The notes beneath the pieces were generated by a model, which did no database searches, had not been told where the DNA came from, and saw only the letters and a program-made list of their open reading frames with translations. The translations under genes and the position numbers were made by a program. This document shows positions 46,078 through 57,570 of a stretch of DNA of 64,000 nt, piece by piece. Origin of the DNA: Turritopsis dohrnii (taxonomy: Eukaryota; Cnidaria; Hydrozoa; Anthoathecata; Oceaniidae); the NCBI GenBank assembly GCA_027922465.2, contig BQMF02000041.1, positions 682,001 to 746,000 of the forward strand, read 5' to 3'. Numbering within the stretch: the first letter of the stretch is position 1; each line of letters opens with the position of its first letter.

Positions 46078-46910
46078 CCTGTGCGCGACAATATAGATTG
46101 GGTTAGTCATTTTATGTTTTTAATATAAATCACATTATATATTTATTGAATTATCTAGTCATCAAAATATATTAGATTTGCACAAACAAGTATATTATTC
46201 GACGTTGTATTTTATTTATTTTTTATAAAATTTAACCAAACTTTTATGCTTTTATGAATTCTTATTACAAAGAAAGAGTTGGGATTATAGTTTTTTCGAA
46301 GTAATGATCACTGTATTTAGAGGTTTCTGTGAAGGCTTAGGTAATTAGCCCCAACTTCCACCGGTTTTAAATGATTTTTTTATTCCCAAAAAGAGCCACG
46401 TATATAATTTGAGAAGGTTTCATGATATGCGGTGTTGCCAGATGTTTATACACGAATTTTTTTCAATTTTGTTTCTCTTTTGTGGTTAATATATTTGTAC
46501 TCTATTAACTTATATTATTTATCAGAGGAAATATAGATTTCTATACTACAATTCTACAGAACACATTGATTTGAAGCCTGTATTGCGAATTTGACTGAGG
46601 TTTATTGGGTCCCTTTTGTTTTCTGTTCGTCTGATAGTAATGGGTCTCAATGATCCAGAAAACTATTTTTCAGACCAAAGTATTTATGGTTCTCCATCAA
46701 GAACAAATTTAGAGGTTGTCACCATGGTTACAGTATGTAAAATCCTCTGGTAGACAATAGTGGTCCTGGGAAAACTATAAATGCTATAAATACCACTTTA
46801 TAAAAACTAGTCTGAGTGACTATGGTCTATTTTACAGAATGTTCAATTTGTTAAGTTTAAGCCTAGAAATCAAACAAACTTTCCAAAAATAGATTTCAAG
46901 TGGTAATGTG
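46078..46910. other. GALE 3' flank, no gene
   Basis: AT-rich, with several possible AATAAA-like poly(A) contexts (TTTAATATAAATC near 46120). No other feature is supported. Confidence 0.4.
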
Positions 46911-47305
46911 TACAGTGGACTCTCTATAACTCGAACCCCTATTACTCGAATCTCTCCTTAACTCGAACGATTTCTCGGGCACGGTGGGAATTTCCGAATA
47001 AACTCTCATAAAAAACTCCCTATTACTCGAACCCCTATAACTCGAATCTCTCCTTAACTCGAACGTTATTTTTGGTCCCTTCGGGTATTTCCTCTCTATA
47101 ACTCGAACATCGCAATATTTACCTGCAACTTTTACGATGAAAACATTTTTTTTGCATTTTGTGTTGACTCTTTAAACGTAAATGGGGTCTTAACAGATTC
47201 GAATGCTTCAAAACTACATGTGTTAGGGGTCTTAAATGATTCGAAATGTCATTCGAACAAAACGTAATACGATTCTTTGGTTTTGATCAGTTAAGTTTTA
47301 CAATC

Positions 47306-47690
47306 ATGGCGTCTGTTGCTGGAACTAAACGCAAAGCTGAAAACAAGTCCTGCAAAATTGAATACACGGCTTTAAAGGAGTTGGAGAAAGGATCTGCTCC
47401 AAAAAATATGTTGCTGCCCGGTTTGGTGTACCCAGCAGTACATTGTCCACATGGAAAAAAACAAGGAGAAAATATTCAAGCAATATAACAGCGTGCACTT
47501 ATCAAAGCGAGTCAAGCCCGAAAAATACGAGCAAGTTAATAAAGCTGCTCATAAATGGTTCCTGATGCTTAGAAGTGAGAATATTCCTGTTAGTGGGCGT
47601 TGAAAGAAAAAGCCCTTGAATTCGCTAACGAGCTGGCTGTTGAATCATTTAATGCTTCAGAGTGGTGGCTTACAAGATGGAAAGAGAGGT
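47306..47690 (+). pseudogene. Tigger transposase, N-terminal DNA-binding part
   Basis: Reads MASVAGTKRKAENKSCKIEY, ALKELEKGSA, then in a shifted frame ARFGVPSSTLSTWKKNKEKI and RSENIPVSG, then shifted again KALEFANELAVESFNASEWW. This is a pogo/CENP-B-type pair of helix-turn-helix domains (HTH_psq followed by HTH_CenpB). At least two frameshifts break it. It stops at WWLTRWKERS, where the DDE domain should begin. Confidence 0.75.
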
Positions 47691-47731
47691 CAGTTAGTAA
47701 CTTGTTTTAATTTGGAAGATTACAAAATATT

Positions 47732-48202
47732 TTACAAAAGTTTCGCTAGCTTTTCTTGTAAAATATCAACAAACTTTTTTTCAGCAAGAAAAAATAGTTT
47801 ACATGGAACTTTCATCCCAAGGCCATCACCAGCATTAATAGGCTTCCCAGTGATGGTTATTGTGCAGCCATGGCTTTTGTCAGTCTTTAGAAAATAAAAA
47901 ACATTTTTTGCAAACTTTCCAGATTTTCCAAGTGGGAGGTGACCAATAACTTCTCCGTCGTTTTTCTTAACAGCTACTGCATATTTGTCCATTATATTTG
48001 TCGACTCCATGAAAGCTTGAAATTCATCTCCGACTGAGGGGGTCCAGTTATTTTTATAAATATGATAACCCATGACAAAAGCATTAATTTGAATTGATAT
48101 TTCTACCTCCAAACACCACGTCACACACACAACCAATGGATGAAGGTATATAATCCGAGCGTTGGAAGCAAAATATCGTTCAAAGGCCGTTCGTAAGCTC
48201 AT
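47732..48202 (-). CDS. HIRAN-like domain ORF inside the Tigger element
   Basis: An uninterrupted 156-codon minus-strand ORF. Residues ~40-140 (INAFVMGYHIYKNNWTPSVG, MDKYAVAVKKNDGEVIGHLP, GKSGKFAKNVFYFLK, GLGMKVPCKLFF) resemble the HIRAN-like proteins scattered in invertebrate and fish genomes; HIRAN modules bind DNA 3' ends in HLTF/Rad5. There is no other domain. It lies exactly where the DDE/D core of the Tigger transposase should be, in opposite orientation. It could be a captured host sequence, a nested element's cargo or a bystander of a rearrangement. The function of stand-alone HIRAN ORFs of this type is unknown to me. Confidence 0.6.
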   Translation of the reverse strand: MSLRTAFERYFASNARIIYLHPLVVCVTWCLEVEISIQINAFVMGYHIYKNNWTPSVGDEFQAFMESTNIMDKYAVAVKKNDGEVIGHLPLGKSGKFAKNVFYFLKTDKSHGCTITITGKPINAGDGLGMKVPCKLFFLAEKKFVDILQEKLAKLL

Positions 48203-48219
48203 CGCTGCTTTGGAGAAAT

Positions 48220-48815
48220 GAGCCGATCCCTAAATTCTCCATTCTATCAGCAATGTACATGTTGAAGAATGCCTGGTACGATGTTTCAAACCAGGCATTC
48301 ACCAATTGTTTCAGAAAATCGGGGATTTCGCAGAAGGATGCTGAAAAAGCAATGAATGAAGAGGATGATCCATCTAAAGATTTAGGAGATGAAGAAGTCG
48401 AAGAAGACGCTATTCAGACGCTGAATAGTAATTTATCAGTTCTGAAAGAAAGGTTTGCATACAAAATCGACACTGATATCTCGACCGATGACTATGTGGA
48501 TTTCGACATTGGATTGACCACAACGCATGGGAGACTAACAACTGCTGATATAATTGCAGACGTCACTGGAATTCGAGAAGGAAACGCTGAGAATGAAGAA
48601 AATGACGACGAAGAATATATGAAGATGAGGTAACGAAACCAACAAACGAAGAAGTGCGGAAAGCAATAAGTGTTCATGAAGATTACAGCCTCTTTTCGAA
48701 TTTCGGGGAGGAAATGATGAGATCACTGAAAGAATTGAATCGAACTGTTGAAAAAGACGCCCTTCAAACAAGAAGGCAAACTGTAATTTCAGATTTCTTT
48801 TCTTCAAAAGAATAA
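48220..48815 (+). pseudogene. Tigger transposase, C-terminal part
   Basis: Reads AMYMLKNAWYDVSNQAFTNC, CFRKSGISQKDAEKA, an acidic linker, then after a frameshift near 48625 EVRKAISVHEDYSLFSNFGE and RRQTVISDFF, ending at TAA 48813. Conserved position and sequence of the pogo/Tigger C-terminus (W..v...ti.nCFrkaG; C-terminal kQtti..Ff). Confidence 0.7.
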
Positions 48816-49010
48816 ATCCTTGAAATAAAATATTTTGCATTTTTTTCAGTCCATTCTTAGCATAAAAGGTCGGGCAGGTCGAGATTGTGTCTCCATTCTG
48901 TATAAGGAAGAAAAAAACGTTTAATTGGCTGTTTTTACAAAATTTATACAAAATCTTGGAACAACTTCCCAACTCCCTATTACTCGAATCTCTCTATAAC
49001 TCGAACGCTT

Positions 49011-49722
49011 TTCGATTCTAGTTTTAAAAGCATATAACTTTTTAAATCTTTATCAATAAAATGCGATTTTTATACTTTTTGAAAGAAAGTTGTACAATGA
49101 TCCTGAAAATGCAATTTTTCATTCGTGATATGTCTTGTTTAAGAAAATACGAAGAAATGTTTCACTCAATACGGTCATGAACAACTTAATGATCAACAAG
49201 ACGACTTGGAAGTCGAAAATTTCGCTATATTGCATTCTGACAATTCTAACAAATATATACTGTTCATAGAACTGTGAGATACAATCGTTGACAACGGTAG
49301 CAGAATTTCAACTCGCAATTAAACAAAACAAATAGATCAAAACTTATTCGTCTCAAATTTGGCTTAAAGTCTTCAGGACGGTGTCACAATTACACAAATC
49401 TACTCTCAACAATTATAAAACATTCTCAATATAGCATTGCCAAATTGCCCAATTTTGGCCAAATTTGACAAAATGACTGTCAAATTCGAAATCAGCACCT
49501 TTCAATTGTGCTTTGTGCAAATTTTTATGAAAATTGGAGAACTTTCATAATATGGTCCAAATTAGCCCGTTAGTCAGCCTGAAAGTCAGCCTGCAAAAGA
49601 TTTTATTGCTAAGGTGTGTGCGGACATGGCTTTGATAAGCAATTATTTACTTTAGTGAGATCGTCCAAAATGTCACGGAGATACCAATACTTCGCTATAC
49701 TAGCGAAATTAATAAACCGACT
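49011..49722. other. AT-rich non-coding
   Basis: No gene or repeat structure is resolved between the Tigger element and the G-rich MITE. Confidence 0.45.
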
Positions 49723-49727
49723 TTCAA

Positions 49728-50548
49728 CATAGTTGGTAGCCCCCCCCAGCCAGCTGGGGGGCAAATGAACTTCAAAAAATAGGCCTCTCGGGGGGGGGGG
49801 CATTTATCGGTCTCAAATTTCTGGGGGGGGGCATCCCTATGTAGGGGGGGCATGAAATTTCTGGGGGGGGCAAATGGGGTTAGACCTCACAAAAATAAAT
49901 TTTTCAGTAGTATTGTAATTTGAAATTTCAACTATTCTCATTTTTGAAATTGACAATTCTCATTTTGAAATTATAACTATATACAATTCAACATATTTAC
50001 ACATGTGACTGTCCAGGGGTTTTTGATAACAAATAACAAAACGTTTTTCACTAACGAAAAACATTTTCCTGCTTTTTGTTTATCTTGATTTTTGTTTACA
50101 TTTTAAATTCAGATGTGCTAGTTTACATGATCATGATGATAATGTTGTATTTGTTTCAATTTTACTACATTTCTTATCATCCCACATATCAGATCTCGTT
50201 TGTTGAATGTCTGTCTTTGCTTCAATTTCTTAATAAATCTCAGAATTCCCCTCATTTACTTACTAATGTGAATGAATAAGATTTGCCAGTCAGTTGATCT
50301 GTGTAGTGTGATATCAGTTAGATACACCAAAGCGGTCAAAATTATCACTATTTAAGAAAAATGAGTTTCGTAACTTTTTCTGGGGGGGGCAACTGACAAA
50401 AGTGATTTTCAGGGGGGGGCATTTAACACGTGGGGGGGGGGGGGGGGGGGGGGGGGGGCAAAAACTTATTTCAAAATTAGGGGGGGCACTCCAATGTAGG
50501 GGGGGCAGCAAATTTCTGGGGGGGCACCGGAACCCCCTTCCAACTATG
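49728..50548. mobile_element. G-run-rich MITE (821 bp), 5-bp duplication TTCAA
   Basis: Inverted ends CATAGTTGG / CCAACTATG are flanked by TTCAA on both sides. Both subterminal regions hold arrays of G7-G11 runs in the unit (AAATTTCT)GGGGGGGGCA; one run near 50432-50458 is about 28 G long. The interior is ordinary AT-rich DNA with no transposase. Confidence 0.75.
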
Positions 50549-50756
50549 TTCAATGAACCATTTTTTATGTTCTAGTAATTTAAACCCGATTTGACTGTCT
50601 AGAGTTCTTTCAACAATATTGTCAATAAAAAGGTACTTATAACAAATCCACAACGTATAGGAGTTTAAAAAATGGTGATCTTAGCAGAAGATTACGACTT
50701 TGTCGGTGGTTTCACCGCCAAGCACATAATATTCATTTTGTTCCAAATATATCGGC

Positions 50757-51223
50757 AATGAAGTCGTTTTCCATATGTGTGCTATGGTCAGCACACAAAA
50801 CGTCGGCTGCTACGCGCCAAGAGGTCAGCCTCCTCAAAATTTTAAATTTGAAAAGAGCAATTCGGATGAAAAATTTCATGTTTGGGTCGGCCTTTGTGAC
50901 AATGGGGAAATTATTGGTCCTTACGACGAATTTTTGGCGAGGTGACGAAAATTTGTACCAACGAAAAAGTTTGGCCGACGACAATTTGTAACGACAAAGA
51001 CTTCTGCAGCGTTTCCAACACATTTTGGCTAAAACCTTATGCATTTGATCAAAACCCAACCTCGAACCCAGGGTCTCTTGCAAGAGACCCTGGGTTCGAG
51101 GTTGATCAAAACCTTTTAAAAGGATTTAAAAGGCAGATATTTTCGCGAAAGTTTCAAAAGCGTTTACTTTTGAAAAAAGTAAAACGAAACGAGTTTTTTT
51201 TAACAATAAAAACCCGAAATTAA
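50757..51223 (+). pseudogene. Possible Tc1/mariner-type transposase remnant
   Basis: Plus-strand frames read SDEKFHVWVGLCDNGEIIGPY, similar to the middle DDE block of Tc/mariner-type transposases (F.VW.GL..NG..GPYF). The flanking sequence is frameshifted and the rest was not recognised. A 94-codon open frame, 50942-51223, spans the palindromic insertion in frame. Confidence 0.3.
51057..51104. mobile_element. 48-bp perfect palindrome with 9-bp target duplication
   Basis: Two 24-bp arms with no spacer (core GGGTCTCTTG|CAAGAGACCC, ends CAACCTCG / CGAGGTTG). ATCAAAACC occurs immediately on both sides (51048-51056 and 51105-51113). A 9-bp duplication is the hallmark of Mutator-like transposition, so this looks like two bare inverted ends with nothing between. 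Confidence 0.8.
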
Positions 51224-51403
51224 GAATTACAACAAAGTAAGCATGACCTCTTTATAATGGAGTTAGTAGGGTTATGATAATTGGGTAATATCAAACCAGT
51301 GATTGGTGGAATTCTATAATCGATAGCGGGTGGAAAGCGGCTGGTATCTCTGATGGTGTTAATCTCAGCTCGTCAAAGCCAGCACCAATTGACCCGTTTG
51401 TGT

Positions 51404-52498
51404 CACCAAAAATTTGAACTCCCCTAAATTATGACTCCCCAGTTAACATAAACTGGTTTAAATCGACTCCCCAGTTAAAATAAACCAGTAAATATTAACT
51501 CCTCAGTTATTTTAAACTAGAAAATTAAGACTCCCTTGAGTTAAAACCGACGAGACAACAAGTATTTTGGAAAAATACAAGGATGAAGTTCACATGGGTA
51601 TGCTTAGAATAGAAGCAAACATTTTGCGAACTGTTATTGGTGACGAGAAAGCTGCATGTTTCAAAGACATTTACAAAGCTGTAACAGGATGCTCTGTTGC
51701 TACCCGAGATCTCATGCCAAGCATCGCCCACGTGATAAAGATGCTGTTAATTAATCCTGCCATATCGTGTACACCCGAAAGATCGTTTTCAACGACACGG
51801 AGACTGAAAACATGGTTGCACTCGACGATGAAAAGTATGCGTTTTAATACGCTTTCATTGCTACATGTTCATAAGGATTTCACTGACAAACTTGATTTAA
51901 ATGATGTAGGAAACGAGTTTGAAGGTGCTAGAGAGTATCGATACAACATTTTTGGCACATTCTGACTTTATTTTATAGTTAAAAGGGATAATTATATATA
52001 TTTATTAGCTTTCAGGGGGGCGTGTTTATGCCCAACTTCCAAATTTACATACGAATTTATTTGTACGATTCTGTTAACACTTTCCATCTGCATAAAATGT
52101 ACTTTTTGAGTTTTAATGGTTGCTGTTTTTAAAAAAAGATACCGAAAACAGAAATTAAGTATAAGTTTTGCATCCATTAAGGTTTTTTTTATTAGTATCC
52201 GATCAAACATTTCGAAAATTGGGGCATATTTAAGGCTATTTCAGAGGCCCAAATTCAAAATTTTTCTCGGACCGTCGGCCCCAACCATGGTGGAGCCTCT
52301 TAAGATACTACATATATTTGGCCCCTTCCACTTTCATATTTGATGCGCTGGCCCTGCTAAGGGGAGTTATTAATTTCAAGTTTATAATGACGGGGAGTTA
52401 CTTTTCTCTGGTTTATTTTAACTGGGTGAGTCATTTTTCTCAGGGAGTCAAAATAATCTGCTACATTGGGGTTGAATTTTAAATTTGAAGTTTTGGTG
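51404..52498 (+). mobile_element. Internally deleted hAT-like element
   Basis: The ends CACCAAAAATTTGAACTCCC and, inverted, ..TTTGAAGTTTTGGTG enclose subterminal GACTCCCCAGTTAAAATAAA units on both sides and a transposase 3' fragment (51567-51965). No 8-bp target duplication could be matched. Confidence 0.6.
51567..51965 (+). pseudogene. hAT transposase C-terminal dimerisation domain
   Basis: A 132-codon ORF has LLINPAISCTPERSFSTTRR, RLKTWLHSTMKSMRFNTLSL and LLHVHKDFTD: the conserved hAT C-terminal dimerisation domain, closest in pattern to the TTF/ZMYM-type branch. The zinc finger and DDE core are absent, so this is the tail of a deletion derivative. Confidence 0.8.
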
Positions 52499-52884
52499 GA
52501 CTAGGCTTTAGAGTTAAATAATTTTTTACACAGGATACCAGTGCATATGTAATGATTCATTCTTGAAACATTCAAACTATACAATAATGATGTGTGCGGT
52601 GAAGCTACATCAGTGAGACTGCTTGTTTAGGGCAAAAATGAAAGTTACTGACGCTTTAGTGGTCCAAGGGTGGCAAAAATTTCAGATCGTTTTTGAAATC
52701 GTGACGTCTCATATCATTAAAATCTTTGATCGACGATATCATGTCTCAGTGCTCATCGCTTGTGACCGGTACATTCTCGAGCTTTTCACTGTCAACCTTC
52801 GATTAGGTTACTTTCACGTTCTTCATTTCTATTTGAAATGGTTAAACTTTCTTCCTGTCAGGAATGAGGGTAGCGTTCCCCTTA

Positions 52885-53341
52885 CAGTTGTTGTCCCCCG
52901 CTAACTCGACCTCTCGCTATATCTCGACACCCGCCTAACTCGACATAGATATTTCGGTTAGATATTATCACTTTGAGCTCATGTTCTGTCAACGTCAACC
53001 ACAATCCTGTAAATTTAGGAGATGGAGAAGGGATGCAGGTGGAACGTACACTTTACTTCGTTGACAAAGGAGGATATATAAATATTCTTAGACAGCAGTA
53101 TCAGGCAATCAATGAACTTTAATTTTTGGAAACTTTTGTTATGATAAAAACATATTCCAAACTAATAAATATATCCGTTTTTTGTCTTATTTAATTTTTC
53201 TAGGTACTATCCGAACCTAATAAAAGCAAAATATAGGAGTGGACAAAAATATTACATTAAAAAAAATCCCCCGCTAACTCGACCCCCGCCTAACTCGACA
53301 TTTTTGCGGGCCCCCGGCGATGTCGAGTTAGCGGGGGACTG
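52885..53341. mobile_element. Pogo/Tigger-type MITE (457 bp)
   Basis: The left end CAGTTGTTGTCCCCCGCTAA and right end GTTAGCGGGGGACTG are inverted copies flanked by TA. Arrays of CCCGCCTAACTCGACAT occur at both ends. Same family as 8230-8419. Confidence 0.85.
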
Positions 53342-53343
53342 TA

Positions 53344-54603
53344 CTTCTTCTTGACGGTCAGAGGTTTTGAATATGACCGCCTTCTTTTTAGAATTCGTGA
53401 TGTTTTACATCGGTCAAAACAAACTACAGAAAATTAGAATTCAAATACCTAAAGTCTTGTTTTTCCTACTACTACTTTGTACTTCACTATTTGGCTGGAG
53501 TATAACTACTTTCTCTTTGGCAAAATATCTTATGGTGTGAAAAAATATGTTGCCAAATAATGCGATAAAGGGAGATAATGTTTTCCGGTATTTTACAGCA
53601 AAAAAAGAATCAACCAGTTAGAAAAGTCGCAAGTAAGTAAATTATTTGTATTGAATGTTGTCTTATCTTTATGAATTCACTATTTGTAGGCAGCATAAGC
53701 AAAATTTGTGTCGAGTATATAACTTTTTTGCTGTAGAACGGTCCATTTTGGCAGTCAAAAGTAATAGATATATATATCTTCTTTTTTGATTGTGAAAAAC
53801 AATCAAGTTTTGTTAAAATCATAAATGTTTACCCTTTTAGTTAATTTCAACATGTGGATTTACAGTAAAAATAACATGAGACACAAAAAATAGTATTGAA
53901 ATTATGTGCAAAAGGTCTGTGCATGAAAATTAATACCGTTTTTTTCTAAATTTTTTTGCTCTTTAGAGCCCTCGGATAATTTGATTGATGATATAAACTT
54001 AGTATCGGTTGAATAACATTTTTTTTATTAAGTGTATCGTTACATGTATGTAACGTTTATATGTGACATAAACTAGTCAATTATAATTGTTGAGTTTTTC
54101 TTCTCTTTTTCTCTTTCGAGTTTTTCTTCACTTCCACTTTGAGCATCTTTTTGCAGCCATTTATATATGAATATCTAGATCTATATTTATGAATATCTTT
54201 GTCGAATAGCGTGTAAGTGTTGTCTTTGGTAAATCATTATTCTAAAAATTAGTTTTGAGCATTATTGAGCCCGTCTACCCAGAATCATAATTTCAGCTCT
54301 GGGTTTTTCTTTAAACAATTCCAGGTATTGTTTGAGCAGCTCTGCACTTTTCTTTATTGCTGGCATATGGAGTATCAACATGGAATTTCTAAATCACCCT
54401 GGACGAGAGGAGCACACTTAAAATAGATTACTATTAACTGTACCTCAACTTTATCCCCACGAGCCATGATAAATTTCGTAATCCTTGAAAAGTTACTTTA
54501 TTTTATTTGTGTGTAAAAACATTGTGACATTCAGCTAATATCAGAAATTAATATACTATTCTGTTTTCATAGCTTTCTCTATTGGTGCTTTTAATGCAGG
54601 CAG
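53344..54603. other. Non-coding, no feature resolved
   Basis: AT-rich sequence without recognisable genes or terminal repeats. Confidence 0.5.
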
Positions 54604-54605
54604 TA

Positions 54606-55706
54606 GAGTCATTCCATGTCAAATGAACAGATGGCCTACACCACTATGTCTCAGATTTTCTTCTAATTTTTTCTGTAGAAAGCCTTAGTTGAGAATATGT
54701 ACTGTGCAAAATTTGGGTCTCCAATTCCTTACGGTTCTCAAGATACAGCCATTTATATTAAGGCACTGTTTCCAATATTAAGCTAGGTTTACATTTTAAT
54801 GTAATTCTTATATATTGCGTTTTGCGGACACACTTAATTGTCACAAAAAAATTAAGTTACCTATCTAGAATAAAGATTTTATGTAGAATTCAAAAAACAC
54901 ACTAAAAAGGGGGTGAGCGCAGCAGAAAAGCCTCAATTTGAGCATTCTTTGCTTTGCAGTTTTTAACAAATTCAGTTTCTTCTGGGACCGATTTACCCAA
55001 TTGCCCCTCAAAAAATTCCTAATTGTACTAGTTTGATTACTGTAATGCTGAAAAAATCAGCTTGATAATATTTTTAGAAATTATAAAATGATGAAGGGGA
55101 ATTTGGTGTGAAAACCTAGGTGAAATTATCTTAAAATGGCGTCAAATATTCAAATATGTAAATAATTTCACCTTCATATTACACCAAATTCATTTTCCAA
55201 TTTCTAAAAATATTGCCAAGCTGATTTTTTCAGCATTACAGAAATCAAACTAGTACACTACACTTCTAAAAAAAATCATATAGGAATGTTTTTGGGGGCA
55301 ATTGGGTAAATCGGTCCCAGAAGAAACCGAATTTGTTAAAAACTGCAAAGCAAAGAATGCTCAAATTGAGGCTTTTCTGCTGTGCTCATCCCCTTTTCAG
55401 TGTGTTTTTTGAATTCTACATAAAATTTTGATTCTAGATAGGTAACTTAATTTTTTTGTGACAATTAGGTGTGTCCGCAAAACGCAATATAAGAATTACA
55501 TCAAAATGTAAACCTAGACTTAATATTAGAAACAGTGCCTTAATATAAATGGCTGTATCTTGAGAACCGTAAGGAATTGGAGGCCCAAATTTTGCACAAT
55601 TTATATTCTCAACTAAGTCTTTCTACAGAAAAAATTTGAAGAAAATCTGAGACATAGTGGTGCAAAATGTGTAAAATATCTGTTGATTTGACATGGAATG
55701 ACCCAG
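54606..55706. mobile_element. 1.1-kb foldback element, near-complete inverted repeat
   Basis: The left arm begins GAGTCATTCCATGTCAAAT and the right arm ends ATTTGACATGGAATGACCCAG, with TA on both sides. The arms match over nearly their whole length (for example AAACTGCAAAGCAAAGAATG and its inverse) to a centre near 55140, giving two arms of about 540 bp with almost no loop. No ORF. Any transcript would be a long double-stranded hairpin. Confidence 0.85.
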
Positions 55707-55708
55707 TA

Positions 55709-57414
55709 CTGATTTCAGTTTCTTTATTGTTGTGATGATTTTGCATGGAGCATTTGTACGTTTCAGCGAGCATTCAAATTTTCTGTAATTTTCCCGCTAA
55801 ATTGCATAAGAGCATAAAAGAACAGGCACTTATGTTTTATCATTTTCACGCATGTAATGTAGAGTTATCAATGGATGAAATAATTGTCTCCTCACTTAAA
55901 TCAATGTACAGTTTAATGACACTAGAAGCACTTTAAGCCACCTGGGATGAATATGAAAGTCGCAGGCTAGTCATTATAATATAATAATTACTATTCCGAG
56001 GGGTATTTTTAAGTATTTTGTCTTAAAAACATTTTTTTTGATGTAACAATTTTCTCATTTTGCTTATTTCTTTAATACTAAGCTTTTAGTGTAGATATGA
56101 CTGTATTTTGGTATATATAGAAATTTGTATGAATTTTACCTTCTTTCTATTTTATTTGTAGACCTGAAGATGAAGTAGTATACTTCAAATATATATTGTC
56201 AAGATTTTAGTAATACATTGTTGAATTGATTTCTGATATATTTTATTTTTGTAGGTTTTCATTGTTTGGAAAATATGGTTTCCACGAAAGATTAATATGC
56301 ATAAAATAAACATTTTTCTTGGGTGCACGGAATTGTGTGAATATGTGTGAAAAAAATGTTTTTGTTTTGCGTGAAAAATTAATACGCATGAAAATTTCTA
56401 CCATTAAGATATTCATTTTTTTAATATGAAAAAGAGATTTTTGATGAAGAAATTATTTTCAAGTGAAAACCCTTTACCATTCTATTTCAATTTCATTGCA
56501 TCTGTTCAAGAAGCATACTTCTATGCACTCCAATCTCTTAAAAATATATTTCAATTTTAAAAATGGGAGTGTTTATGGTTAATTTTGCATCAGGCAAAAC
56601 ATAAATGAGCTTCTATACCAAAATCAAGGAAAATACTCCTTATAAACATGTATTAAAAATAGTTTCACACATCTTATGTGACACCTATTTAGACTTTCAT
56701 GGTGTAATGCAATTTCATCAGCTATTTTATATGACAAGTAAACAGGGTATTGATAATAGAGGGACAATGTGGCAAAATAAAAATTGCTTTCCTTTGACGC
56801 TTGAAACCTATTTTTGTGAACTTTGTTTGGTTTTTAGCTTATACAGGGTATACTTATTATTACATTACACTACATTATAATTACATTATTATATTACACT
56901 GGGGTCAAAAAAACAATATCAGTTGATTTGATGGCATAAGTTTAAGATAGAGGTGATAAAACACTTCATTGATAACAATGTTTTTCATTACATGAAAGGC
57001 TTTATAGTATATTGGGTATTACCATTGAAAAAGGTTCTGAAGAAAAAGTGAGGAAACATTAATTTCAAATGTGAATTCTTCACACAGATTTATCACATAG
57101 ATTTTACATTTTTCATAGCTTTTACATGCGTAACAGCAGTGTTCCCTTTCTGTTACATACTCAAATGAAATGAAAATTTTATACAACCTTGTTTTCATGT
57201 TACTTCTCAAAAGAGTTAGGTCAATGAACATACATGTAAGGTCAAACACTTCTATGAAGGAATTTTTTCCCAATGAAATCAAACTGGTTCAGTAACCATT
57301 TTGTAAATAAGGTTTTGATCTTGATAAGGCTTGAAGGTGTTAAAATGTAACCTGTAGTTAGGTCGCATTGTAAAGTAATTCATAAACAGATGGTCTAGAG
57401 GAAAGTTCTACAAC
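55709..57414. other. Non-coding, no feature resolved
   Basis: AT-rich, with short random open frames only. No gene supported. Confidence 0.45.
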
Positions 57415-57546
57415 ATGTCCCTAGTTCCCAAGAAACAATTTGAAGTACTTTTAGCAGCAATTATGATTTCGATGACATTCACTGTTAATCTGTCTCTGAT
57501 GGCTTCAGCACTTAGACACTTGGTGGATAAACTTCAGAACGACAAA
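57415..57546 (+). CDS. Candidate first exon of a type II membrane protein, or a 51-codon small ORF
   Basis: ATG 57415 opens MSLVPKKQFEVLLAAIMIS and a hydrophobic stretch to about residue 32 (single TM or signal anchor with basic N-terminus), then ASALRHLVDKLQNDK. Either it ends at TAG 57568 (51 residues) or splices at AAA|GTAAAA (57546) in phase 0. Phase-0 candidate exons at 63245 and 63841 follow. I do not recognise the protein. The coding-like composition stands out in an otherwise stop-rich, T-rich 7 kb. Confidence 0.35.
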
Positions 57547-57570
57547 GTAAAAGCAAGCAAGAATTGTTAG

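Larger units (their letters stand above)
46913..49010 (+). mobile_element. Pogo/Tigger-like transposon, catalytic core replaced
   Basis: The left end CAGTGGACTCTCTATAACTC follows TA and is succeeded by arrays of CCTATTACTCGAACCCC. The same units appear near 48972-49006 in direct orientation, so the true right inverted end is missing or unrecognised. Inside are the N-terminal (47306-47690) and C-terminal (48220-48815) parts of a Tigger transposase on the plus strand, with an antisense HIRAN-like ORF between them. Confidence 0.7.

Noticed and set aside
50733..51083. 116-codon minus-strand ORF
   Set aside because: Includes the palindrome; a plus-strand transposase-like reading explains part of the interval better, and no family fits the minus frame.
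56605..56880. 91-codon plus-strand ORF
   Set aside because: Random-looking composition in AT-rich DNA, no domain or splice context.
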